Assembly: GCF_028476545.1 (NCBI RefSeq)
Contig: NW_026732698.1
Span: 62,001 to 126,000 of the forward strand
Source of the DNA: Physella acuta
Taxonomy: Eukaryota > Mollusca > Gastropoda > Physidae
Length of the DNA stretch: 64,000 nt
Direction: 5' to 3'
The position numbers were made by a program, and so were the translations under genes. How positions within the stretch are numbered: position 1 is the stretch's first letter; every line of letters starts with the position of its first letter. The notes under the pieces were generated by a model. That model was not told where the DNA came from and searched no databases. It saw only the letters and a program-made list of their open reading frames with translations. Positions 48,110 to 60,796 of this stretch are shown in pieces.

Positions 48110-48315
48110 CATCTACAGGAACCCAAAGGAACAAGATTGATAAGTTATAGATTCCTCAATGGAACCCTAATGAATAATGATTATATGTATTAAGTTCTTC
48201 AAGGAAGCTCAAGGAATAATAATTGGATCTATAAGAACAATGATGAAAAACCCTCCTCAAAGAACTTAAAGGTCCCTTTATTCCACAAGGAACCTAAAAG
48301 AATGATGATGGTATG
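48110..48315. repeat. Degenerate ~50-bp repeat (GGAACCNTAANGAATAATGA)
   Basis: About four loose units, each with CAAGGAACC/CTCAA and AGAATAATGAT elements. The remainder of 47830-49150 shows no gene; AAGGGGAGATAACAAAAC lies at about 48816. Confidence 0.5.
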
Positions 48316-49153
48316 TCTTACGTAACACAACAAAAATAATATTGTTGCTGATCCTCAAAAAACAATATCTCTAAAAACAAAATTTAAAAAATAACATAAA
48401 TTACTGATGAGCTTTGCTTTAAAAAATACATGAATATTAATTAACATAGATTTTCATCTCCCCATCTTGAATGACAGCCTTTGCCACTTCGTGAATTGTG
48501 AATTATCTACACGTCACAAACGTTTTAACTGTATTAGTGTATGCCTCAACATCACAAACGCAATCAGAAGCTGAGCCAGAATAGCATTAAAAATCTCTTA
48601 CACCGCAGCTAAGTTCGATAATTCAGTTTTGTTGTATAACGAGAACAGCTTATCTGCCCTTTGTTTTGACAAAGACACTGTAAGCATTTGTGTAATGGGG
48701 GGGAAAATATCCAAGATGGAGGACGTGCTGGGTCTACAACGCGGTGTCTATTGAACTTGGCAGGGTGTCTCTTTAGGGTTTAGATTCTCAAGGTCACGGA
48801 GTACGTACAGGTTAAGGGGAGATAACAAAACTAGGTTTTTTGGTGGAGGACAAGGGGAGAGCAATGGTGTGGGATAATTGATGCTGAGATATTAATCTTT
48901 CATCGCCGTGGCTTGAGCAGTGTGAGTTCCGGAACTTATTGCTTGACACAAAAATGGATTATGTCCCCTTAATGTGTCGTATCAATTGCTAGCTGGGAAA
49001 TATAGGGGACGTAAATCTAAACCTAGCGATTGATATCTGGCGTTGTGTTGTGTTAAAAGTTGGGAGCTGGAAATGATTTACAGAAATCGTTAAAAAGCCG
49101 TGAAAAAAGTGAGTCTAAAGAAAACAATATTTTTGTACTGGAATAGTTTTTCT

Positions 49154-49263
49154 TAGGGTTCCTTTCAGACATTTTCTTCTGGGGGGGTGGGGGGGTGGTA
49201 CTTAAAATGTCTAGGAAACAGACGACGAACACGGGTTAAGGTATATATATATATATATATATA
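49154..49263. mobile_element. hAT-like MITE, family 2, left part (split by the LTR element)
   Basis: TAGGGTTCCTTTCAGACATT, then G-runs, TGGTACTTAAAATGTCTAGG and an (AT)n tract (49243-49263) that is broken by the LTR retrotransposon. The other half is at 56242-56530. Confidence 0.75.
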
Positions 49264-50098
49264 TGTGACCTAGGCTACTCGCAGCGCCAAATGTGACCCT
49301 GCTCGCAGCGCCAATTGTGACGAGCGAACATTTATCCTGCCGACAACGCCAATTGTAACGAGCCAACAGTTACCATGCTCGCAACGCCACATGTAATGAG
49401 ACCTAATTGCCTGTAGTGCCACGTGTTAACGAGTTTAACCACTCATTCTAGACAACATTGACCACAGTATAGATACTCAAGATGCAGGTTCGCTATTGAT
49501 CCTTTATTACATGAATCAAGAAATGCTTCATAATAACACAATAAATCAACAGGAATGCTTCTCAATAATAGTCTGAATCAACTGACCCCTAACAGTCCTT
49601 CACTAGGCTTTATATAACTGAATCCACATGTCTATAATCCTCCTTAACACAATACGGCTAACCCGTTCTATAACCGACTTGACATAGTCACACAGACTGA
49701 CTGATCTAAGCGAGCGATGAAGATGGAAGAGAGCTCGCTGAAACGGGAAGAGAGAGAACGAGTCCTGCCGTGCCCTCCTATTTATGCCTTGTCTCCGTAC
49801 TCGTCTCCGTACTTGTATTCCTCCGTAATCGATACTTGTAATCGATGTATCCGAATACTAATGTCGCAGTTTCTGACGTACCGTCCGATTCACTAAAACA
49901 TCTGCATCCCATCCATCAAAGTTGACAGCTCGTCTGAAACTTCTCATACCGTTTCCCAAAATAGCACGCGTTGGCTTTGAGGTGGTTATCAGACCGATCC
50001 AATAAGCCACCTGTTATGGTTGCGTCAGATTTCATACTGGGTCGCGGCTTCTCGTTCGTTATCATTTGTAACTGGTAGTTAGGCCTACCCCAGTTACA
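49264..50098 (-). repeat. 3' LTR
   Basis: Left-hand terminal repeat, 835 bp, offset from the right-hand copy by exactly 6,143 bp with no length difference. The U5 side (49264 to about 49430) contains the tandem primer-binding-site-like motifs described for the other copy. Confidence 0.96.
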
Positions 50099-50117
50099 TC
50101 CACCCCTGCTTTTTTTG
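50099..50117 (-). other. Polypurine tract
   Basis: Element-sense AAAAAAAGCAGGGGTGGA lies immediately before the 3' LTR, the expected place for plus-strand DNA priming. Confidence 0.8.
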
Positions 50118-50298
50118 TGTGTTTTCAACCACAAACAACGCCTGGCAGGTGCACTCCTGCAAAGTCAATCGCACAGTCGTAAAAAAAATCTATTGTTCCA
50201 CTCACTGTCCACGACGTTCCATTCGTATACGATTGACAGTTCTACCTATTTCACATATCAACTGTGTCTACATCATCTTCCTGAGACACAAAACAGTT

Positions 50299-53200
50299 CT
50301 AGAATTCACATCCACCCTTTCCATTTGGTGCCTTCACCAGTTCACTTCTATAGCTCTTTGAACAGTCTGTTTTCATACCAGCGCGACCATGAAAGAATTG
50401 ATGGTTGCTGACAAAAAATTTCGTATTCCTTCTGTTCCTTAAACTTCTCCGCGGACCACTTATCTGATGGTCTACTGTCTCTTTGCTTCTGGAGGGACCG
50501 GGATCCTCATTGTTGCCGGTATCCTCCCCTTGCGTATCGCTGTTGTTCTGTTGATGGTGATATGGTTCCGGAATGGGTATGTGAATTTCCGTTATAACTT
50601 CCGGTTCCCTAATTGTCTTGGGTTTCTGTGTGTGTAACTGCTCTTCTTGCCTATTCCAATATTTCTTTAATTGAGCAATATTCGCCCACCGATCCGGTTT
50701 GGCGTGATCGATGGGTCTTATCTTAAAGGGGCCACCTGCTGCTTTAGGCATCTCCACGACTTGCCATATCTCCTGTCCCCAGAGATCGTGGATTTTGTTT
50801 CTGCCTAACGGGTGGCTACGCAGTAATACCCTGTCATTCAGTTTGAGTGGCGGGTCCTTCGTCTGTATCGGCGGTTCCCTTCGCCGAGATTCATGTTCTA
50901 GTCTTTCCTGTACTACCCTGTACATTTCTCTAATTCTTCTCATATGTTCATTCACATATTCCAGTGCGGTGTATGAGCCAGTCCTACTCTCCCTTTTTCC
51001 TAGGAACAAATCAAGAGGGAGTCGAGCCTCTCGTCCGAACAGCAACATGTATGGCGAAAAGCCGGTTGTGGCATGTGGTGTGCAGTTGTATAGATATACC
51101 AACTCTGGGAGAAAATCAGGCCAACGTTTTTTCTGTTCAGGTTCTAGCGTACGCAGCAAATCATGCATGCTGCGGTTGAACCGTTCACACTGTCCGTTTC
51201 CTTTCGGATTAAATGTGGTTGTTCTAGATTTGTTGATCCCGTAGTGGTTGCACAGTTGGTTAATTACTTCTGACTCGAAAGCCCTTCCTTGGTCAGAGTG
51301 TAATTGTCTTGGTATGCCATATTTGATGAACCAATGTTCTATTAATACCTTTGCCACTGTTTTGGCAGTCTGATCTCGTGTGGGCACCGCCACGGTCCAT
51401 TTGGTGAATACATCAGTCATTACCAACACATGTTCCGTCCCATCCGATGATTGCTCCAACGACGTAAAGTCCATCGCCACAATCTCTAGTGGTTTTGTCG
51501 CTAGTAGGTGTCCTGATGGCTGTCTCATTTTGACAACTGGCATTTTCGCATGCTGACACCTCACACAAGCCTCACAATGGCGTTTGACCTCCATTTCCAT
51601 ATTGGGCCAGTAACACCTCCGTCGTAATATTTTGTGGGTTCTGTCCTGACCCTGGTGTCCTGCCCTGTCATGTGCCAACCTTAGCACTTCTCCTCGTAAT
51701 TGTCCAGGCACCACCACCTGGTGTATTGTGCCATCAATTTGGTCATGAATTCTCCGCATGAGAACACCATCCTCTATACTGAGACGGTCCCACTGACTCA
51801 GTATTTTCTTTGTTTCTCGACCAAATTGTTCTCTTTCCCTTCTTCCTGGGAATTTTTGTTCCTGGACGTATTTCAATAGCGGTTGTAAGCCACTATCCGT
51901 TCTCTGGGCATCTCTTATCTTTTTGTGATTAAGGCAAATAAAATCACCACTGTCCATATGTTCGGGTTCCGTGGATATGTGCTCCACCCCGGTCTGCCCG
52001 TTCTGCATCACTTGTACCCCATGAGGGATATCTGTTGACGCTCTGACCTCACATATTCCTGTCAGCGTTTCTTCCTCATCACCCGGTCTCTCGTAAGGAT
52101 TCCTTGATAAGGCGTCCGCATTGCCATTGGACCGCCCCGGGCGATACTTTATCTCTAGGTCAAAGAGTGCCAATTCTGCTGCCCATCGCTGTTCGATGGA
52201 TCCCAACTTTGCTGTCTTTAGGTGACTCAAGGGGTTATTGTCAGTGTATACCACACATTTAGCACCCAAGAGATAGTCCCTGAATTTTTCAGTCACAGCC
52301 CATTTTAATGTCAAAAGTTCTAGTTTCATGGCGCTGTAATTTGTCATGTTCTTCTCTGATTCCTTCAGAGCTCGACTTGCATAAGCAATAACCCTGAAAC
52401 CTTGCTTTTGTTGTTGTGATAGCACAGCTCCCAGACCTTTCGAGCTGGCGTCAATTTCTAACCGAAATGGTTTGTCAAAGTCCGCGTATCCCAATATCGG
52501 TGCCTCTGTCAAAGCCTTTTTCAATAGCTTAAGCGAGTTCAGGCATTCATCAGTCCATAGTTCACCTATCAGTTGTGTTTTACCTTTCTTTTTCTCCTTA
52601 CTGTGTTTCTTTGTCATTTTGTTTACCAAGTCATGCAATGGTGCGGCAATTTTTGCAAAACCCGGCACAAATTTTCTATAATAGGAAGCAAAGCCCAAGA
52701 ATGACCTGACCTCTACCGTAGTTGTTGGTTGTTTCCATTCTTTAACAGCTGCAATTTTATCTGGGTCAGTGGCGATGCCATCCGACGAAATCACGTAACC
52801 CAAAAAATGTACCGATTTCAAACCAAAGCAGCATTTGTCTGGGTTCAGCTTTACTCCTATCTCCCTAAGACGGAGAAACACTTGTTCTAATCTTTTTAGA
52901 TGGTCCTCCCAAGTTTTTGAGTAAACTAGAATATCATCCAAATACACCAACATTATTTGAAATAGAAAGTCACTCATAGCACTCTGCATTACTCGCTGGA
53001 ATGTAGCAGGTGCATTAGTTAGACCAAACGGCATACGGGTCCACTCGTACAGTCCCAGTGGAGAAATAAATGCAGTTTTATGTTGATCGTTGGGGTGCAT
53101 GGCCACTTGGTGGTAGCCACTGGCCAAATCCAAGGTAGAAAAAAATCTTGCTCCCCCCAACGCATCAAGACATTCATCAATACGAGGCAAGGGGAATGCA

Positions 53201-54405
53201 TCCCTTCTTGTGATATTGTTCAATTTCCGGTAATCACAACACAGTCTTATCTCCCCTGACTTCTTTTTTACCACTACAATCGGTGCCGCATATGGGCTTG
53301 TACTAGTTGTAATAATTCCCTTTTCTAGTAGATCATTCAGGTGTGCCTTCACCGCCGAGTAGTGACTCGGTGGTAATCTTCGATAAGGTTGCGCCACCGG
53401 CTTGTCTTGTAGTAAGGGTATCTGGTGTTTGATTACTTCCGTGTACCCCAAATCACCCTCATACGAGGCAAATACATCCCTGTATTTATTCAGTAATTCA
53501 TTTAATTTTGGGTCTTCAGTTTCCGGGAATATATATGATCGGCCATCCTTTTTCTTCACCTCGGCCGTCACATTGACCGACCTAATTGTTACTTCATTAC
53601 TGCTGGTATTGATCAGTTCGATGCACTGTGCCGACCTTTGTACCTCGACGTTCTGTGGTACTCCTACCAGAGTATTAGGCGGTATAAAAATTTCTTCATC
53701 CAAAACATTTGCTACCAACCCTTGAACTAGTCCGTTTTCCGCTGATGTGTATGTCCGCAGTAACACGACGCCTGCCCTCAGTGCGGCGCCACATGGTTCT
53801 ATCATCACATCACCATTCACGCTTCTATCACCAATTTGTAATGTGATTGCCTTGACCGTGTTTGCCGGGACTGCTGTCCTTCCTCTGGTCTTGGCAAACC
53901 TGGCCAACTTGGATCCCCGACCTGGTGTGGTCGATCCGACAATATTTGTAGGAAATTCTGGCAACTGACCAAGAATATTCATGCCCAATAGGCAAGGTAT
54001 GTTTGACACATTTGTCTCTAGGTTGTGTTTCGTAACGAACACCCCAACCTGCTTCAACTTATGTCCCGCCACCACGACATCCGTCAGAAAATAACCGCAG
54101 TATGGAATGGTAAGTCCATTAGCTGCCGTTAGGCGCATGCCTGTGTCAGACCTCAACCTATGGTCTTTTCCTTTCATCCATTTGGTGTAAAAATTTTCCG
54201 TGATTGTCGTCACCTGGGAGCCTGTATCCACAATTGCCTTCACCGCGATGTCCCCAATCGTAATCACCATTTCGGGACAGACTCCCATCATTTTGTTTCT
54301 TGGGCCATAACCTCGCCCCTCTGTAGCTTGGCCCTGCCTTACAGAGGACGACCGTTTCCCTGGCAGTACCGTGCCATATGTCCGGGTTGTGAACAAGACA
54401 AACAA
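50299..54405 (-). CDS. pol: pol polyprotein of the LTR retrotransposon
   Basis: Open over 1,368 codons. Domains in order: aspartic protease with AIVDTGSQ (about residue 60); reverse transcriptase, about 330-540, with YLDDILVYS near 488; RNase H, about 645-770, with RLEIDAS, ELLTLKWAV and YTDNNPL; an H2C2 zinc finger, about 910-950; integrase core with MDF (979), SDQG (1038) and the glutamate in GQCERFN (1074), a D-D-35-E arrangement; then a C-terminal stretch with LLRSHPLGRNKIHDLWGQ that suits the basic integrase tail. It overlaps gag by 67 bp in another frame, the arrangement in which this family usually makes a Gag-Pol fusion by -1 frameshifting. The first methionine is therefore not necessarily a real start. 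Confidence 0.95.
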   Translation of the reverse strand: MFVLFTTRTYGTVLPGKRSSSVRQGQATEGRGYGPRNKMMGVCPEMVITIGDIAVKAIVDTGSQVTTITENFYTKWMKGKDHRLRSDTGMRLTAANGLTIPYCGYFLTDVVVAGHKLKQVGVFVTKHNLETNVSNIPCLLGMNILGQLPEFPTNIVGSTTPGRGSKLARFAKTRGRTAVPANTVKAITLQIGDRSVNGDVMIEPCGAALRAGVVLLRTYTSAENGLVQGLVANVLDEEIFIPPNTLVGVPQNVEVQRSAQCIELINTSSNEVTIRSVNVTAEVKKKDGRSYIFPETEDPKLNELLNKYRDVFASYEGDLGYTEVIKHQIPLLQDKPVAQPYRRLPPSHYSAVKAHLNDLLEKGIITTSTSPYAAPIVVVKKKSGEIRLCCDYRKLNNITRRDAFPLPRIDECLDALGGARFFSTLDLASGYHQVAMHPNDQHKTAFISPLGLYEWTRMPFGLTNAPATFQRVMQSAMSDFLFQIMLVYLDDILVYSKTWEDHLKRLEQVFLRLREIGVKLNPDKCCFGLKSVHFLGYVISSDGIATDPDKIAAVKEWKQPTTTVEVRSFLGFASYYRKFVPGFAKIAAPLHDLVNKMTKKHSKEKKKGKTQLIGELWTDECLNSLKLLKKALTEAPILGYADFDKPFRLEIDASSKGLGAVLSQQQKQGFRVIAYASRALKESEKNMTNYSAMKLELLTLKWAVTEKFRDYLLGAKCVVYTDNNPLSHLKTAKLGSIEQRWAAELALFDLEIKYRPGRSNGNADALSRNPYERPGDEEETLTGICEVRASTDIPHGVQVMQNGQTGVEHISTEPEHMDSGDFICLNHKKIRDAQRTDSGLQPLLKYVQEQKFPGRREREQFGRETKKILSQWDRLSIEDGVLMRRIHDQIDGTIHQVVVPGQLRGEVLRLAHDRAGHQGQDRTHKILRRRCYWPNMEMEVKRHCEACVRCQHAKMPVVKMRQPSGHLLATKPLEIVAMDFTSLEQSSDGTEHVLVMTDVFTKWTVAVPTRDQTAKTVAKVLIEHWFIKYGIPRQLHSDQGRAFESEVINQLCNHYGINKSRTTTFNPKGNGQCERFNRSMHDLLRTLEPEQKKRWPDFLPELVYLYNCTPHATTGFSPYMLLFGREARLPLDLFLGKRESRTGSYTALEYVNEHMRRIREMYRVVQERLEHESRRREPPIQTKDPPLKLNDRVLLRSHPLGRNKIHDLWGQEIWQVVEMPKAAGGPFKIRPIDHAKPDRWANIAQLKKYWNRQEEQLHTQKPKTIREPEVITEIHIPIPEPYHHQQNNSDTQGEDTGNNEDPGPSRSKETVDHQISGPRRSLRNRRNTKFFVSNHQFFHGRAGMKTDCSKSYRSELVKAPNGKGGCEF

Positions 54406-55211
54406 ATTGGTCTACCGTCTGCCGTCCATTGGAGTGATGGCTTGGCAGGACGCGGCCGTCCAACCCGTCCCTGTTTTGTACCGTTCTTTTCCTGATTCTC
54501 AGCTGTTGACCTGCTTTCCAACCACTTCAAGCGTTGGTCAACCTTCTCTAGGTGGGCCAACAGTTGAGCCATCATGGTCTCCATCGTGTCGGCCCCTGTG
54601 GGTGGGGATTGTCTCTGTTCAGGCACAGAGACTTTGTCCACCGAACAGTTCGATTGGTCCTCATCCTCGGACCTGCGGATCGCTGAGTTCCTGACCTGAA
54701 GGAAGGTCAACTGCTGGTCTCTGTGGACCTCCTCTTTCAACTCTCTCTTTAAGATCGGGGTTGCTAGCCCCTCGATGAAATGGTCCCTCAGTAGGCGTAC
54801 ATCAATGTCCGGTGATTTGCCCTTTACAAAATCAAAGGCCCTGTTCATCCTGTGTGAGTACTCCATCACACTCTCCGCCATTCTCTGCTTTAAGCCCACG
54901 AATCCCGATAGCAGTTGCACTCCCGACCGTCTCTCCCCAAAGGTCTCCATAATCAGATCCAGCACCTTATCTGGATCTGATTGGACGGTTTTTTCGTGGC
55001 ATTTTACCTCTGCCCTGACCGTCTCTCCTATACTTCCCATCAGCAGTCTTAATCTTTCCTCTGGTGACATGTTTCTCGCGGCCCAGGCCGCTTTGACCTC
55101 TTCACTGAACCTGTTGGTTAAAGTTGGGTCTCCGTCCCCGTAAAATTTGTTAATATGGGACTCTCTGGGTAGGACCACTATATGGGTCTGCTTCTCGTCC
55201 AGAGTAGACAT
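54339..55211 (-). CDS. gag: gag protein of the LTR retrotransposon
   Basis: 290 codons starting MSTLDEKQTHIVVLP, about 175 bp inside the 5' LTR. The middle (about 20-190) is helical and capsid-like, with RLRLLMGSIGETVRAEV, FVGLKQRMAESVMEYSHRM and the LLRDHFIEGL segment typical of Ty3/Gypsy capsids (the fold domesticated in PNMA/ARC genes). Near the C-terminus a single CCHC knuckle, CLSCSQPGHMARYC, indicates nucleocapsid function in RNA packaging. Between them lies a polar linker rich in Ser/Glu/Gln. Confidence 0.92.
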   Translation of the reverse strand: MSTLDEKQTHIVVLPRESHINKFYGDGDPTLTNRFSEEVKAAWAARNMSPEERLRLLMGSIGETVRAEVKCHEKTVQSDPDKVLDLIMETFGERRSGVQLLSGFVGLKQRMAESVMEYSHRMNRAFDFVKGKSPDIDVRLLRDHFIEGLATPILKRELKEEVHRDQQLTFLQVRNSAIRRSEDEDQSNCSVDKVSVPEQRQSPPTGADTMETMMAQLLAHLEKVDQRLKWLESRSTAENQEKNGTKQGRVGRPRPAKPSLQWTADGRPICLSCSQPGHMARYCQGNGRPL

Positions 55212-55386
55212 TTTCTTCCTTAAGTACTAAAAAAAAAGAGTTCTTTCTTACCGTGTGTGTATGAAAAATTTTTCCTCGTTCCTCAATTTTCACAGTTCCT
55301 GAATGTCCGAATTCACACACACACTAAACACAGTTATGCACAAGGTTGACTATAGGTGCCTTAAACGGCAAGTCTAGTTGAATTCA

Positions 55387-55404
55387 TCCTGTCCGACGAC
55401 GCCA
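55387..55404 (-). other. Primer-binding site, probably tRNA-Ser type
   Basis: Two bases after the 5' LTR the element-sense strand reads TGGCGTCGTCGGACAGGA. Its complement, ending CCGACGACGCCA, resembles the 3' acceptor and T-arm of eukaryotic serine tRNAs (recalled as ending CCGACTACGCCA). The match is imperfect, so the primer identity is inferred. Confidence 0.6.
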
Positions 55405-55406
55405 AA

Positions 55407-56530
<1,124 letters not shown>

Positions 56531-56539
56531 AAGCTGTTT

Positions 56540-57065
56540 CTGATTTAATGAATCCGTTTCTACCTTTATAAAGCAGTTTCTTTTTTTTAAATACAGTCAT
56601 TTCTTATTGTATGAAACCGTTTTTACCTCATTAATTTAAATCCTGTTTTTTTTTTTAGTTTTATGTTGTCCTACTAGAGGTAGGTATGAGGGGGGGGGGG
56701 GTGTGAGTATGTCAGTATGTTCGGCTGTATGAATATGGATCCATATGCGAACAGGTGTACCCACATACAGCATACCACACCAGACGGCACTATTTAGGAA
56801 GCTCTTATGACGTCATACAGAAGATTAAATGCATGCACGCTGGAGGCAAATACTCAACCAGCCCCTTCCCTCTCCCCACCCTCCCCCCACTCCATTTCCT
56901 GAAATATACATATTTATAAGGAGACGGACTTTCGATTTTGCCGTATTCTATTTACATAGACAAAATAAAGTGCATTGGTTCCGTGTTTCGCGCCAACCCT
57001 CCCCTCCCCCTTTTAGGGAACACTCGCGACGTCTATTTAAGATTTTAAGCCTTTTTTTAGAATTG
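56540..57065. other. Spacer with G- and C-runs
   Basis: G-run at 56688-56702 and C-runs at 56880-56890. No exon or element ends recognised. Confidence 0.3.
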
Positions 57066-57069
57066 ATGG

Positions 57070-57300
57070 AACGACGTGGTAGGGTGGTAGAGCGCCCGCC
57101 CGCTAACCCGGAAGTGTCGAGTTCAAATCTAATCCGCGCTTGAGTCTGCCTGACGTCTCTATGTCCACGCAGCTCTGATAGGTACCTGACTCACGTTAAG
57201 GAAAAGTTGCCAGAGTGCTGGCCGCACCAGCATTCATATGTAAAGGTAAAGAAGCATGTAACAGTACTTCATCTGCCAAATGGATCATAAGATTTGAAAT
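57070..57300 (+). mobile_element. tRNA-derived SINE (family A)
   Basis: Head ACGTGGTAGGGTGGTAGAGC, B box GAGTTCAAATC, body ACGCAGCTCTGATAGGTACC and TGACTCACGTTAAGG, tail AACAGTACTTCATCTGCCAA. Near full length. Confidence 0.87.
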
Positions 57301-57371
57301 GGGAAATTTACTCAATTTATTTAAAAACCACGTTCAAACATACGGTATATAATCCAGCTTTGAGTATAATC

Positions 57372-57591
57372 CAGTGGCGTAGCCAGGATCGTCTCAAAGG
57401 GGGGGGGGGGGGGGGGGTTCCAATTTTTACCCGGGGACAAACTTTCGATGTGCACCCCCCCTCAAACTTTCGATTTGCACCCCCCCCCCCCTCAAACATT
57501 CGATTTGCACCCCCCTCATACTTTTTTTCTATATACCGAGGGGTCTATGGGGGTTATGATCCCCCCTAACACCCCCCCGCCTACGCCACTG
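57372..57591. mobile_element. hAT-like MITE, family 1, perfect TSD
   Basis: Starts CAGTGGCGTAGCCAGGATCG, ends CGCCTACGCCACTG, and is flanked by identical octamers GTATAATC (57364-57371, 57592-57599). The core CTTTCGATTTGCACC block recurs three times between C-runs. Closest sibling of 9330-9532. Confidence 0.95.
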
Positions 57592-57764
57592 GTATAATCT
57601 ACTATGTATTTTGTTACTTTTTGTAATTTATTGTTATGTTTTGATAATACGTGTCCACATATAACCAGGCTGTAAACCGAATAAACATAATTGAAAGCTG
57701 TCATTTGTATTGAATCATCATTAATCATTCTACAGATTATTATTATTACCCTAATTAAATTGGC

Positions 57765-57880
57765 GTAGGGATGGTGTTGTTGAGTGGTAGCGCTAACAAC
57801 TGTTAACCGTAAAGGTTCTAGTTTGAATCCCGCTCGAGTCTATATGACTTTACAGCTCTGAAGGGTGTCACGGCCTTTTC
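57765..57880 (+). mobile_element. SINE family A, head half
   Basis: GGATGGTGTTGTTGAGTGGT, B-box-like AGTTTGAATCCCGC, TTTACAGCTCTGAAGGGT. The body and tail are missing here. A tail-half fragment lies about 300 bp further on. Confidence 0.6.
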
Positions 57881-58184
57881 TGCTGCCAATCATGGCACAA
57901 GCTCAAAAAACAAATACCAACCGCTCTCCTCTCTCCTCCTTTGTTATTACATATTATATTCTAATTTATAACACTAAACAACCCACGTTCAGGAAATTTT
58001 CATGATTTTATTGGTTCATTGATACAACGACTTCACTGCCAAAACATCGCCATTTTCTTCCCGCTCTCTACCTCCTTGCTTCCTTATTTTAGCGCATGCG
58101 CACACCCACACTATATTTTAGATTTATATCGCCTTTTTATGAAACATACTCGAAACATGCATTCACCTTACATTTGACTGTTAC

Positions 58185-58310
58185 AAAGGGTAATTGACTC
58201 ACGTTTGGGAAACTAAGGCGGCGGTCATAGTGCTGATTACTCTATAACCCGTATACCGAACTCACGGAAAAAATATCGATTCCACTCCATCTGCCCATAC
58301 GCACAAAATA
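58185..58310 (+). mobile_element. SINE family A, tail half
   Basis: TTGACTCACGTTTGGGAAAC, AAGGCGGCGGTCATAGTGCT, CATCTGCCCATACGC. It may be the other half of the 57765 copy, separated by about 300 bp of unrelated DNA. Confidence 0.6.
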
Positions 58311-58311
58311 G

Positions 58312-58795
58312 AAAAGATGATGACGTAAATGAAAACACATTTTATACCGATAACGATGACAAACACATCGTTACGCAATTCTTTCTTCTCAAATCCTTGC
58401 TACCTCATCGATCAACACACAACAAACACAGGTGAACTGATAACTAATGGGAGAATTTAATTATTCATATTTTCATTAGTTTTAGAGTTCCGTAAATTCT
58501 ACCCCGTCTCTATCAAAATTGAATACATCAAAAGTTGAACGGAGACCAAGAAACTTGATACTGATAACAAACTTTTAACATTATTTTCTGATTTACGACA
58601 GTTTTACTTGTTACAATTTAATTTGACGTTTTTCGAAATAAATTACCGCTCGAAATTTTGACGTTCTAATACAATAACTATATTTAAAACACATGTAACG
58701 CCTTTATCTGGTGTACTTTTTATTCGTCAAAAATCGAAATTAAAATGATTCTAGGCTACATACTAATTTATCACACGGACAAAAGTATTCCGTTT
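58312..58795. other. AT-rich spacer
   Basis: No structure recognised. Confidence 0.3.
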
Positions 58796-58800
58796 TTTTT

Positions 58801-59095
58801 TACACATGCACACACACGCATGTACACATACACATAAACTCGCTCATGCACAAGCACACGCACGCACGCACACACAAGCAAGCACGTAAGCACACACACA
58901 CGATCGCGAACGCATACGCACACACTTACACAAGTACAATCGCACACACGCACCAAGAAACACACGTACTCACATACGTACTCATGTACACACAAACACA
59001 CACAAACACATACGCACCAAGAGACGCACGTACTCACATACGTACTCATGTACACACGAACACACACGTACCAAGAGACACCCACACACACCGGC
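58801..59095. repeat. (CA)n-rich array with a ~66-bp internal repeat
   Basis: ACACACGCACG-type tract. CACCAAGAGACGCACGTACT plus CACATACGTACTCATGTACA appears at about 58950 and 59016, with a shorter third copy at about 59068. Confidence 0.85.
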
Positions 59096-59299
59096 ACGAA
59101 GCACAAAATGTCCATAGCACTTGTTTCACAGATAACTTTGCCCGCGGGTGTTGCCCGACACGACCGTTATTATCTGTATCGATCTGATCAACGATCGCTG
59201 ATCGAACAGTCACCACAACAACACGATCACTTAATCCAATCACTTTAAATAGTGTTAAACTTATCGATTTCTTGTTCTCTTTGTTACCGCTGTCTTGGT

Positions 59300-59565
59300 G
59301 AGTTGGTTTGGGGAGGAAGGGTGAGGACTTTATTGGAGGTAGGGTGGTGACATTGGGGTAGGCAGGGTGGGGACATAGGGGGAGGTAGGGTGGGGACATA
59401 GGGGGAGGTAGGGTGGGGACATAGGGGGAGGTAGGGTGGGGACAATAGAGGAGGTAGGGTGGGGACATTGGGGTAGGCAAGGTGGGGACATTGGGGTAGG
59501 CAGGGTGGGGACATTGGGGTAGGCAGGGTGGGGACATAGGGGGAGGTAGGGTGGGGACATTGGGA
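59300..59565. repeat. 23-bp G-rich minisatellite (GGTAGGGTGGGGACATAGGG...)
   Basis: About 11 units, with CATAGGGGGAGG and CATTGGGGTAGGC variants in blocks. Runs of three to five G at short spacing suit G-quadruplexes. The opposite strand reads as Pro/Leu/Cys repeats in every frame. Confidence 0.93.
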
Positions 59566-59616
59566 GTGGCAGGGGGCAGGATAGGGCAGTTGGCGAAGAA
59601 GGGCGGAGTTCAGTCG

Positions 59617-59745
59617 GGGAGACAGTGTGGGGAGACAGTGTGGGGAGACAGTGTGGGGAGACAGTGTGGGGAGACAGTGTGGGGAGACAGTGTGGGGAGA
59701 CAGTGTGGGGAGATAGTGTGGGGAGATAGTGTGGGGAGATAGTAG
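59617..59745. repeat. 13-bp minisatellite (GGGGAGACAGTGT)
   Basis: About 10 units. The last three read GGGGAGATAGTGT. Further G-runs follow at 59788-59850. Confidence 0.93.
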
Positions 59746-60171
59746 AGGAAGCAGGATGCGGACAGTCAGGGGAAATAAACTTGGAAGGGGGGGGGGGGGG
59801 GGATATTACCTGGGGGAGGGTGAATCAGGGTGGAAAGTGAGAGAGGGGGGGGGGGGTAAAGTATGGCTTGCGAAGGTGAAACTGGTTTACTACACAATAA
59901 CAACATTTCATTTACCAACTGAAAATTTGATTTTTTTTTTCCTCTCAACAATCGAGAATCTCAACTTACACATTGCCCAATGTATCATGCACAACACAGC
60001 TATAAGACTTATTATGTAACCACAATTATTTGACCAATGCTCCGAAACCACCGCGTAGCCACTACAACGTAAACACGACCCTGATATTTAACGCATGCAA
60101 TAGTTAACAAAAATTAACCTAAACACCATCACATGTATTGCCCTGTTGTAAGAACTACAACACAACCCTTG

Positions 60172-60423
<252 letters not shown>

Positions 60424-60796
60424 ACCCTCATAACTCCGACACGACTCCACAAACAAACATCCCCTGCTATCTATTTACATCACATCCCGCTAAAAACTAA
60501 CCAGTCCTCACAATCCAACAACAAATACACCCGCCCCTGTAATGTGATTCCCACTGTGATAACCTTAAGCTCCGCCAACCACGGCAGGTCAGAGATTAAA
60601 AAAAAAAAAACCTCACGTGAACATTTTTAAATACATTCGGTCCTGCTTATCGCGCGTATCCCCGGGGTGGTGGAAGGTTTTATCTAGAACATTCGGTCGG
60701 CATGTCGGTCGGGGTAGATGTCGCTCAATACGTCTGCTGACAGTGGAGTGGTGTTGGGTGGTGGTGAGGGTTGGGGAAGGAGGGGGAGGTGGCAAG

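Noticed and set aside
54371-55143. Plus-strand frames opposite gag and pol (also at 50711-51244, 53402-53968)
   Set aside because: Antisense shadows of the retrotransposon's coding strand.
59046-59560. Overlapping Pro/Cys-rich minus-strand frames
   Set aside because: Products of the 23-bp G-rich minisatellite.
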